The notes under the pieces: model-generated
Databases searched by the model: none
Told to the model about the DNA's origin: nothing
The model's input: the letters and a program-made list of their open reading frames with translations, nothing else
Shown: one piece after another, positions 1 through 7,545 of the stretch
Numbering within the stretch: the stretch's first letter is position 1
How the letters are laid out: each line of letters starts with the position of its first letter
Assembly (NCBI GenBank): GCA_947492955.1
Contig: CANLOV010000007.1
Coordinates: forward strand, 1 to 64,000
Direction: 5' to 3'
Source of the DNA: an uncultured Cellulophaga sp.
GTDB lineage: Bacteria > Bacteroidota > Bacteroidia > Flavobacteriales > Flavobacteriaceae
Length of the DNA: 64,000 nt
Translations under genes and position numbers: made by a program

Positions 1-525
1 TGTAGTGCTATTAATTGTTCCTGGTGAACTTCCTGATAATGTAGTAACTGCACTCAACGACCATACGTAACTTGTAGCGTTACTGGCTGTTGCATTATAA
101 TCCGAAGTATTACTATTTCCATGACAAAAACTATTGACTCCTGATATTGAAACTGAACCTACGGAAGGGGCGGTTATTTGTATATTTCCTAGTGTTACAT
201 CATATTCGCCATAAGCATCTATAACATATGCAGATACTTTACCTATTCCTCCAGATGTCCATTTTATGTTTGCGGTATTATTAGTAAAACTTAATACTGT
301 TCCTTTAGTAGCAGACCAATAAACTTCTGTTATATTAGATGTCCCCGATTCTATAGATAGTATGTAAGGCCAAGTAGTATCAACATCAACTGTTTTATTT
401 CCCGAAACCACAAAAGTTACTTGTGAAAATATTGTTTGCGATATCATTAAAAATATGAAACTAAATATTACTTTATATTTATGATGCAAATTAACACAAC
501 CTATATCTTGATTTCCTTTTTTCAT
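1..525 (-). CDS. Secreted PKD/Ig-like surface protein, 3' end cut by window edge
   Basis: An open frame runs from the ATG at 525 leftwards to the window edge (175 codons, no stop seen). The N-terminus has a signal peptide after a longer than usual n-region, ending near IFSQ (about residue 35). It is followed by beta-rich segments with Ser/Thr/Gly-rich stretches typical of bacterial PKD or Ig-like modules, for example FCHGNSNTS followed by SYVWSLS. It is the third gene of a minus-strand cluster behind the RHS-like gene and the small secreted gene. In Bacteroidota such Ig-like N-termini often precede a long RHS/YD region, so the missing part may be one; that is inference only. No specific function can be given from the visible part. 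Confidence 0.7.
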   Translation of the reverse strand, partial: MKKGNQDIGCVNLHHKYKVIFSFIFLMISQTIFSQVTFVVSGNKTVDVDTTWPYILSIESGTSNITEVYWSATKGTVLSFTNNTANIKWTSGGIGKVSAYVIDAYGEYDVTLGNIQITAPSVGSVSISGVNSFCHGNSNTSDYNATASNATSYVWSLSAVTTLSGSSPGTINSTT

Positions 526-563
526 TAAAAAGTGTTTTTTTAAAAATATTTTATAATTTTTTA

Positions 564-1019
564 TCATGGAGTAATAACAAAATATAGATTAGGTATTATA
601 GAAGCATTAACGGTAACTCCCTGTTTACTAAGTACCATATGAGTATTAGTGTAACTTATATTATATAAAATAATTTGATTACTCACCCCATCTACTAGTC
701 TAAGCAGTGTATTATTAGTAATAGACCAATTTCCTTGACGTACATTACCATTTGTCCCTGACATTTGATAAGTACCATTATTATTAAAAATAAAATTCCT
801 TCCTTGATATAGATTTAACAATTTTTGCTTAATTACATCATTCACAGAATTATACTTCTCTAAGGATGTGCCCGATAATGAATTTATAGTCGTTGTATAA
901 TCTAACGACCAACTTCCTTGTAAATTAGGATTAATTTGAGCTTGCGATATCAATGAACTAATTAATAAAACAAATAATAATATGTAATTATTTTTTATAA
1001 ATGTATTTTGTATTTTCAT
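564..1019 (-). CDS. Small secreted lipocalin-like protein
   Basis: The product has 151 residues with a hydrophobic signal peptide ending at QAQ (about residue 28), so it is exported. The mature part contains LQGSWSLDY near its start, then NNNGTYQMSG and GNWSITNN further on. This pattern (a GxW near the start, then strands with FxxxGxY and GxW) matches lipocalin-like proteins of Bacteroidota that measure as small eight-strand barrels. It lies 17 bp downstream of the RHS-like gene and 38 bp upstream of the partial surface-protein gene, on the same strand, so the three are probably cotranscribed. In RHS clusters a small gene here can be an immunity or carrier protein; nothing in this sequence proves that. 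The family call is moderate and the function unknown. Confidence 0.6.
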   Translation of the reverse strand: MKIQNTFIKNNYILLFVLLISSLISQAQINPNLQGSWSLDYTTTINSLSGTSLEKYNSVNDVIKQKLLNLYQGRNFIFNNNGTYQMSGTNGNVRQGNWSITNNTLLRLVDGVSNQIILYNISYTNTHMVLSKQGVTVNASIIPNLYFVITP

Positions 1020-1036
1020 ATCTTAAACTTAATATT

Positions 1037-4000
1037 TTACTTTCCTTTATAATTGTATTTATAATCAGTTACAATATTGTTTTTCTCATCTCTAATTTCT
1101 TTAAGACGATTAAATTCATCATAATTATAATAACTAGTATACCCACGTGGGTCAGTTATACTTGTAATCCCTATAAGAGGATCATAAGTATAAGTAGTAA
1201 TTATGGCTGAAGGAATAGCATCTCTTATTTCTTGTAAAGCCGTCCTTAAAAGTCCTTCATTTCCTTGTTCTCCTATAGTACGATCATTATCATTAGCAGC
1301 AGATGTAATAGCTTCATCTATTAAATTTTGGATTACTGAAGTAATTGCCGAACTTTTAAAATTTTCTATTTTTGCTATTGGGTATTCACCATTATAGCCC
1401 CAGATATAGTAGATATGGCTTCCGTCTGCTTTGCTTACTTCTATTGGACGCCCTAGGCTGTTATACTTATGATATATAATACGTTCTTCTAAAGAAGTAT
1501 TTCCTTTTGCCGAATGTATATATTCGGGTAAAACCATATCAGTTTCCCATTCTTTATAACCTGTACGATGTACACTTAAAAGCTCATTATTATCTGCGTT
1601 ACCATTGCTGTTAATATCCCTATAAATTTCTGTTTGAATTGGTGTAGCTATTTTATGTAAATCATCACTTTTTAATCTATTGATAGCCGAAAAATTATCT
1701 AATTCTCCTCCAACTATATCAGTACCATTATGGAGTAATAATGATGTATTTAAATCATCAGGATAGACCGTTTTAGTAATTACAGATTTATTATCACTTT
1801 CTTTAGTTAAAGTGTTTGTAGGATAAATATGATTCCCTTCATAGGCATATAGAGTTAATTTTTCTACATATTCATCTGGATTTTCTGAGCCATATATTTT
1901 TTCTGAGGAGCTTAACAGTTCTGCATAATAGTACTTATTGGTATAATAAATGGGAAAAAGAGCAGGGTTATTTGATTCAATAGGTGAAATCACTTTTACA
2001 CCATAATCTGTACTAAAAAACTTATCACCAATACGATAATTATTTTCTACTTCTTTTACCTTAACTCCGTTTTTATCATAATCTATTTGATGCCGCAACA
2101 AGCCTCTCATATAATCGTTATTTTCTATAGGAACATAAGGATATTGTAGTCTAGTGTAATCAAAAGCATTATTACCTAGGTAACCTTCCGATTTAGGCAT
2201 ATACTTTTGAACAATATTATAAAGGGTGTGGCTGCTGGTAATACGAAAGCCTAAAATATTAATGTATCCAGCTGATTCGGAAAACCCATAAGTAAGTTGA
2301 GGAGATGATAGATTATTGCATGCATCGGGTTGTAAATACATATTAAAATCATAGGTGTTATCCGAAAAATCCCTGTGGGCATCTGGAATTTTGTTAGTAA
2401 ACTTATCTGCAAAAAGATTATGATTAGTAAAAAAATATCTGGTATATCCTATATGATTTCCATTACTATCTTCCATACGCTTGTTTACTACAGAATAACC
2501 TACAGCAGATCCTTGCGAATAGGTTAAAGGCGCCATAGATGTAGAATTAAGAGCTAGATAGTCATGAGCAACTCTTGAACTAGAACCAGTTACTCCTAGT
2601 GCTCTAAAATTGTATGAATACTCAGGAATAGCAGAAATTCTACCACTAGAGTCACTAGTGTGTTCGTCAAAACCACCTAATGTATAATCATAAGTATCAA
2701 TCAGTGTTTTGTTATTAACAGGATCAAAAATAGTTTTTTTAGCTATACGTAATCCTCCAGCTGGTTCCTGATTTTGAGAAGTAAATACCTGCTCCCATGA
2801 AGCTAACATCTCAAATGTTGGAGCATCTGGATTTAAATCATGGTAATACTGAGTATTATAAAGACCATATACCTCTCTTATTTGATAAGTACCTTCACTA
2901 AAATACCATTCATTAGCAACACGATTTACAGTATTGCCTTCATTTGTAATAACCTTTGGGTATACACCATCCATAGTAAACACAACTTCTTCATCTGGCC
3001 CTGGGTTTTTAAAAATTTGAAATCTTGGTATAAAATTACAATTAGATGAGTTACTGCTAAAATTAGTACACGGAATATTCCATGCATCTATAGTTACATT
3101 AGCACCTCCTCGTGGTATCGTAAATATACCTGCTTCATCTGCCTGTGGAATATTACTACCTCTTTGGTACCCCATACTCGATTTAACCACAGTAGCATTA
3201 GTACCGTTACTTGTTAATCTATTATTTGATATTGCATCAACTTCATGAGCTTCATAATCAAAAGTCATATGCCCTCCTGTTGGGTAATATAAAGTTTGCA
3301 AAGCTCCTATTTTAGCGCTACTAAACTTCGCAGATCTATTAGCTCCATCATAAAACTGTTGACCGTTATAGGTGTAAAAATTTTTATCTGGAATCAAAGT
3401 GGTATTGCCATCACTTCCATTGTAATACCCCCAGTGATCCTGAGCCTTAGAATGCCTATTAGGCAAAAATCCTCCGATATAATCAAAAGTATAACTAGGC
3501 AAGGTTTCTTCTCCGGCAACCTCAGTAACGCTTGCTAGCATTAGTCTATAGTTTTCATAGTCATAATTACCCTCAATAAAAGAGCAAGTTTCAGAAGAAT
3601 TCCCCATATAGGAGTAATCAAAATTAAAACTTTTAATATTACGATTTCCGTTGAAAATATGGATTTTTCCTAACCTAAAACTGCCAGGCATATCGCAACG
3701 CTCTGTTCCTTTTTCGAAAATAACCTCATTATTACCATAACGAATCTTAGTCAATCGTTGTGCAGTCATTTCCATACTAATGTATTGATCTATAGATGAG
3801 GGTTTATTTGGCGACCCTTCACTTAAAGGTCTATAAACAGTTTCTCCTTTTAAAATTCTATAATCATACTGGTATTGTTCGTAATCAAAGTGAATTATAT
3901 CTTTTTGATTAGCACTTATTATAGTAGTAGGATACCAGCTTGAGGTATGATCAGAAATAGCGCAACTACCACCTGAATCTATTGTTTTTGTATTTTCTAA

Positions 4001-4708
4001 ATCTTTATATAAATAAGTTACACCATTATCATCTACTATTTTCCATTCTATAATCTCACCATTATTATTTTTTACAGGAGTGATATTAGTTTTTACATAT
4101 GGTATTGGTTGTATATCTCCTTGATTATTAAAAACAAACTTTCCATTAGCTCCTTGAGAACTGTAATAATACATATCTGATTGCGAATCATAAGAACCAT
4201 TTAAATAACTATTCTGCTTAAAAAAAATTGTAGCAATTTGTTGTCCATCAACATCATTATTTGCGCCTATACCTGTAGGTTCACAGTTTCCGTTTCCATA
4301 TATATATTTTAATTCTAAAGGAGTTAATTCTGGATCATAGTTTGCTAACTCATGTTCTATAAAACCAGTAACACATTGGTTTCCATCATCTGGTCCTCCA
4401 CCTCTAACAGATCTAGAAATAGCCCCTCCTGCATTTAAGGTCCAGCCTAAACCTACCTGAGATGCTATTTCTGAAACTTTTATGCCTCCTGTTGAATAAC
4501 TCAATGAAATAGGTAATGTTAAATCACCTTGTTTAATTGTCCAAATAGGAATATTTATTTTAGCACTACCTGTGTACATATTTACCTGAGCATCAATATA
4601 TTTTGCTATAGATACTGCTTCTGGTGATGGTGGTATAATTTGAGGCAACTCTTGTCCTTTTAATTGTATTGCTATTAAAAACAAAAAAACAATTAGTACT
4701 TTTTTCAT
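1037..4708 (-). CDS. RHS/YD-repeat surface protein (Bacteroidota type)
   Basis: A 1223-residue secreted protein. The signal peptide ends near residue 19 (QLKGQ). The start of the mature protein (PSPEAVSIAKY, then MYTGSAKINIPIW, GDLTLPISLSY, GLGWTLNAGG) is the characteristic N-terminal region of Bacteroidota RHS/SpvB-like proteins. The C-terminus has YD repeats (YTYDPLIGITSITDPRG, then YYNYDEFNRLKEIRDEKNN), but the protein stops just after about two of them. The usual long RHS core and a variable toxin tip are absent. Family knowledge says such proteins form a shell-like beta cage, sometimes around a toxin. Here the short end could mean the cage continues in another polypeptide or that this is a non-toxic surface protein. 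The ATG at 4708 is followed at once by a clear signal sequence, so the start is well placed. It heads a three-gene minus-strand cluster. Confidence 0.8.
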   Translation of the reverse strand: MKKVLIVFLFLIAIQLKGQELPQIIPPSPEAVSIAKYIDAQVNMYTGSAKINIPIWTIKQGDLTLPISLSYSTGGIKVSEIASQVGLGWTLNAGGAISRSVRGGGPDDGNQCVTGFIEHELANYDPELTPLELKYIYGNGNCEPTGIGANNDVDGQQIATIFFKQNSYLNGSYDSQSDMYYYSSQGANGKFVFNNQGDIQPIPYVKTNITPVKNNNGEIIEWKIVDDNGVTYLYKDLENTKTIDSGGSCAISDHTSSWYPTTIISANQKDIIHFDYEQYQYDYRILKGETVYRPLSEGSPNKPSSIDQYISMEMTAQRLTKIRYGNNEVIFEKGTERCDMPGSFRLGKIHIFNGNRNIKSFNFDYSYMGNSSETCSFIEGNYDYENYRLMLASVTEVAGEETLPSYTFDYIGGFLPNRHSKAQDHWGYYNGSDGNTTLIPDKNFYTYNGQQFYDGANRSAKFSSAKIGALQTLYYPTGGHMTFDYEAHEVDAISNNRLTSNGTNATVVKSSMGYQRGSNIPQADEAGIFTIPRGGANVTIDAWNIPCTNFSSNSSNCNFIPRFQIFKNPGPDEEVVFTMDGVYPKVITNEGNTVNRVANEWYFSEGTYQIREVYGLYNTQYYHDLNPDAPTFEMLASWEQVFTSQNQEPAGGLRIAKKTIFDPVNNKTLIDTYDYTLGGFDEHTSDSSGRISAIPEYSYNFRALGVTGSSSRVAHDYLALNSTSMAPLTYSQGSAVGYSVVNKRMEDSNGNHIGYTRYFFTNHNLFADKFTNKIPDAHRDFSDNTYDFNMYLQPDACNNLSSPQLTYGFSESAGYINILGFRITSSHTLYNIVQKYMPKSEGYLGNNAFDYTRLQYPYVPIENNDYMRGLLRHQIDYDKNGVKVKEVENNYRIGDKFFSTDYGVKVISPIESNNPALFPIYYTNKYYYAELLSSSEKIYGSENPDEYVEKLTLYAYEGNHIYPTNTLTKESDNKSVITKTVYPDDLNTSLLLHNGTDIVGGELDNFSAINRLKSDDLHKIATPIQTEIYRDINSNGNADNNELLSVHRTGYKEWETDMVLPEYIHSAKGNTSLEERIIYHKYNSLGRPIEVSKADGSHIYYIWGYNGEYPIAKIENFKSSAITSVIQNLIDEAITSAANDNDRTIGEQGNEGLLRTALQEIRDAIPSAIITTYTYDPLIGITSITDPRGYTSYYNYDEFNRLKEIRDEKNNIVTDYKYNYKGK

Positions 4709-5237
4709 ATTTATTCTTTGTTAACTATATATTATTTAATATTTTTTACTAAACACTTACAAGTTTAACTTTTTGTTTAAAAAAGTTTATTATAGAATAT
4801 TAAATTAATATTCATTCTTAATCACTCATTAAAAAACAAGATTATTAGTGTAAATATAAAGAAGGGAAGGAATTGTATTCTTTTACTTTAAACTATCTAA
4901 ACATTGTTTTCTAATATACAAAACACAAAAACAACATTTAAAACTAACTGTAATTAAAATATTGTATACAATATTTTAATTACTAAAAAAATAATTTTGG
5001 TTGTACTTTGGTTTGTAAAGTGAAATTTATTTATTAAAAATAAGATATACAAACTTTACTTTCAACTACATACAAATAAAATACTTACAAAAAAAACGTA
5101 TTATATTTCTATTATGTTAAATATTACCACAAGATTGAAGTAAGTTTTGTTGCTATAAAAGTTTTTACACAATAGATGATACAAACATGTGCTTATTAAA
5201 TAAATAATTATAAATTTATGTTCGCAAATTTTTTAGA
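4709..5237. other. 529-bp divergent intergenic region
   Basis: This gap separates the minus-strand RHS cluster from the plus-strand secretion/pilus operon. It is extremely AT-rich and I see no credible coding frame in it. Its one strong structure is a perfect 34-bp palindrome at 4950-4983. No exact TAnnTTTG box was found in front of either gene; TATGTTCG shortly before the pseudopilin ATG is one base off. Confidence 0.6.
4950..4983. promoter_or_regulatory. 34-bp perfect palindrome, candidate operator
   Basis: Bases 4950-4983 read identically on both strands (17-bp arms, no loop; centre TTGTATACAA). Only the outermost base pair and two inner pairs are G/C. Both flanking genes are transcribed away from it, so a terminator role is unlikely. 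It lies 242 bp upstream of the RHS-like gene start and 255 bp upstream of the pseudopilin start. A dimeric regulator site or an extruding cruciform are possible readings. Confidence 0.55.
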
Positions 5238-5642
5238 ATGAATTTTAAGAAACGTATTCCGTCTATAAACCTACAAGAAATGTTAATTGTTCTTGCTATT
5301 ATAGGTATTTTACTTTTATTAGCACTACCTAACTTAATGCCATTAATTACAAAAGCAAAAAGTGTAGAGGCACAAGTACAATTAAAAGCTATTTATAATG
5401 CGCAAACTACTTATAGGTATATGTATAGTAAATTTACCCCTACTTTTAATGAGTTAGATTTTGAAGCACCAAAAACAGTAAAAGAAAATGGCACTGCCAA
5501 CTATGTATACCAAATAATAAGTGCAGATAATGCCACTTTTAAGGCCAGAGCCGAAGCCATTACAGATTTTGATGGTGATGGTATTTTAAATGTATGGGAA
5601 GTAGACGAAACTGGTAATCCTAAACAAATAGTAAAGGATTGA
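5238..5642 (+). CDS. Type IV pilin-like / GspG-like pseudopilin
   Basis: A 134-residue prepilin. A short basic leader (NFKKRIPS) precedes a 20-residue hydrophobic helix (MLIVLAIIGILLLLALP) with the conserved Glu at +5 (E14). Cleavage would fall between S9 and I10, so the usual Gly at -1 is Ser here and the +1 residue is Ile. The helix continues as AKSVEAQVQLKAIYNAQTTY, the normal pilin alpha-1 pattern. The C-terminus carries DFDGDGILNVWEVDE, an acidic calcium-loop-like motif followed by W, as in several type IV pilins and GspG proteins. It is the first gene of the operon. It would form the pilus or pseudopilus after processing by the peptidase encoded next. Pilin and pseudopilin cannot be told apart from sequence alone. 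Confidence 0.85.
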   Translation: MNFKKRIPSINLQEMLIVLAIIGILLLLALPNLMPLITKAKSVEAQVQLKAIYNAQTTYRYMYSKFTPTFNELDFEAPKTVKENGTANYVYQIISADNATFKARAEAITDFDGDGILNVWEVDETGNPKQIVKD

Positions 5643-6127
5643 TTATTACTCTAAAAATTTTAATTATGGGGTGTTGCAGCATTATATGCTACCAAGATAT
5701 TAAGGAAAGAACTGTGTATTGGTTTATGTTTCCTTTATTAGCATTACTACTTGGTTTAACACATTATTTAATTACAAATAACTTAACTGTTTTTATATAC
5801 TATACATTATTTAACATCTTACTTATTAGCCTTATTATTTTACTATTGTACCTATACACAAAGCTTATTACAAAAAAGAAGTTTTTAAATTATAGTTTTG
5901 GTATGGGAGACCTATTATTTTTTTATGCACTTTCTTTTGGGTTTCCTTCTGTAACTTTTATTATTTTATTTTCTTCTGCTATTATATTTTCTACGTTACT
6001 TTTTTTTAGCTTAAAAAATAGTATGATAAAAAAAACAGCTCCTTTAGCCGGTTTTATGGGTTTGTTCTTAGCTTTTATTTTCTGCTATTCTATATTTAAT
6101 AATTCTCCATCTCTTTATTTTTATTAA
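5639..6127 (+). CDS. Prepilin peptidase, A24 family, short form
   Basis: A 162-residue polytopic membrane protein with about five or six hydrophobic segments. The two aspartates of A24 peptidases are visible: D20 in CYQDIKER and D91 in the GxGD motif FGMGDLLFF. The protein lacks the N-terminal cytosolic Zn/methylase region of full PilD/GspO proteins, so it resembles TadV/CpaA-type enzymes that cleave but may not methylate. The frame opens at a TTG that overlaps the pseudopilin stop (TTGA). An ATG ten codons in (5666) is an alternative and keeps D20 and D91. Its substrate is most likely the pseudopilin just upstream. Confidence 0.82.
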   Translation: MIITLKILIMGCCSIICYQDIKERTVYWFMFPLLALLLGLTHYLITNNLTVFIYYTLFNILLISLIILLLYLYTKLITKKKFLNYSFGMGDLLFFYALSFGFPSVTFIILFSSAIIFSTLLFFSLKNSMIKKTAPLAGFMGLFLAFIFCYSIFNNSPSLYFY

Positions 6128-7540
6128 ATGCTAACAGATACTTATAAAATATCTTCGTCTACTATTCAGCAAGTAAGTGCAGAACAAGCTTTTCATTATA
6201 GAATAGTACCTATAGTAAAGCAAGATAATTTATTAATATTAAAAACAGATAGTAATGATATCGTAAGTTTAGCAGCAGAACTTACTATTATACTAGATAC
6301 TAGTATTGAACTAGAATTTTGTGAGAGTAATGAGCTTCAAAATTATTTAACTGCAAATTATAGACAATCTAAAAATACCGAAAAAAGTAATCTTAATTAT
6401 ACGCCAGATTTTTTAGAAAAAATATTACTTACGGCAAAAGAAATAGGAAGTAGTGATATTCATTTTGAACCTTATGAAACACAATGTAGAATACGGTTTA
6501 GATTAGACGGCAAACTTGTAGAACAATTTAGTATTCCCATAAACGAATACCCAACTATTATTAATAAAATTAAAATTAGAGCAGAATTAGATATTTCTGA
6601 AAAAAGATTACCGCAAGATGGTAGAATTACGGTAAAATCTAACACCGATGAGTTCGATATTAGGGTATCGTCTCTCCCTACCCTATTTGGAGAAAAAATT
6701 GTACTACGTATTCTTAGCAAAGACACTTCTTCTTTAAACATAGATGACCTTGGTTTTAGTACAGAAGAGTTAAGAATTTATAAAGAGGGTATTAAAAAAC
6801 CAAACGGAATGGTCTTAATATCTGGCCCAACTGGTTCTGGAAAAACTACTACTTTATATGCTACTTTAAAGTTATTAAATGATAGTAAAACAAATATATT
6901 AACTATAGAAGACCCAATAGAATATACATTGGAAGGTATTAACCAAGTACAGCTAAAAGAAAATATAGGCTTAGATTTTGCAAGTGCATTACGCACCTTT
7001 TTACGACAAGACCCAGATACCATAATGGTAGGTGAAATTAGAGATGTAAATACAGCTAATATGGCTATTAGGGCAGCCTTAACTGGGCATTTGGTATTGT
7101 CTACCATACATACAAATTCTGCCTGGGCTACAGTCTCTAGGTTAATAGATATGGGGGTGCCTCCTTTTTTAATTGCTAGTACATTAAATGTTAGTGTAGC
7201 ACAACGATTAGTTCGTAAATTATGCAATAATTGCAAGCAAAAAAAAGAAGTAAGTAAAGAATTATTCCCAGATTCATTTCTAAATACAGCTAAAATTACA
7301 CACCATTATATTCCTGTTGGGTGCAACACTTGCTACCATACAGGCTATAAAGGAAGAAAAGCTATCTACGAAATAATACCAATTACCAAAGAAATTATAT
7401 ATCATATAAAAAACAATGCATTGGATATAGATGAATATTTAGATGAAAATAAAATTATCACCTTAAAAAAGAACGCAGTACAAATGATAAAAGAAGGTGT
7501 TACCGCTATTGACGAAGTATATGCACTTTTAACCAATTAA
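6128..7540 (+). CDS. gspE: GspE/PilB-type secretion or pilus assembly ATPase
   Basis: A 470-residue cytoplasmic hexameric ATPase. The N-terminal linker domain precedes the ATPase core. Walker A is GPTGSGKTT at residues 233-241, followed by TIEDPIEY (Asp box), the degenerate Walker B region (DPDTIMVGEIRD) and the His box (TGHLVLSTIHTN). A zinc-binding loop is present, with C366/C369 (CNNC) and C399/C402 (CNTC), which argues for an assembly ATPase (GspE/PilB) rather than a PilT retraction ATPase. The length is a little short for GspE (around 500) because the N1 region is reduced. The gene starts directly after the peptidase stop. It powers pseudopilus or pilus extension. Confidence 0.92.
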   Translation: MLTDTYKISSSTIQQVSAEQAFHYRIVPIVKQDNLLILKTDSNDIVSLAAELTIILDTSIELEFCESNELQNYLTANYRQSKNTEKSNLNYTPDFLEKILLTAKEIGSSDIHFEPYETQCRIRFRLDGKLVEQFSIPINEYPTIINKIKIRAELDISEKRLPQDGRITVKSNTDEFDIRVSSLPTLFGEKIVLRILSKDTSSLNIDDLGFSTEELRIYKEGIKKPNGMVLISGPTGSGKTTTLYATLKLLNDSKTNILTIEDPIEYTLEGINQVQLKENIGLDFASALRTFLRQDPDTIMVGEIRDVNTANMAIRAALTGHLVLSTIHTNSAWATVSRLIDMGVPPFLIASTLNVSVAQRLVRKLCNNCKQKKEVSKELFPDSFLNTAKITHHYIPVGCNTCYHTGYKGRKAIYEIIPITKEIIYHIKNNALDIDEYLDENKIITLKKNAVQMIKEGVTAIDEVYALLTN

Positions 7541-7545
7541 GAAGA

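Noticed and set aside
1141-1152. Perfect palindrome ACCCACGTGGGT
   Set aside because: It lies inside the YD repeats of the RHS-like gene and simply encodes a conserved DPRGYT segment.
6778-7236. Minus-strand open frame of 152 codons inside gspE
   Set aside because: It is a shadow of a highly conserved gene on the other strand and has no start signals or family features.
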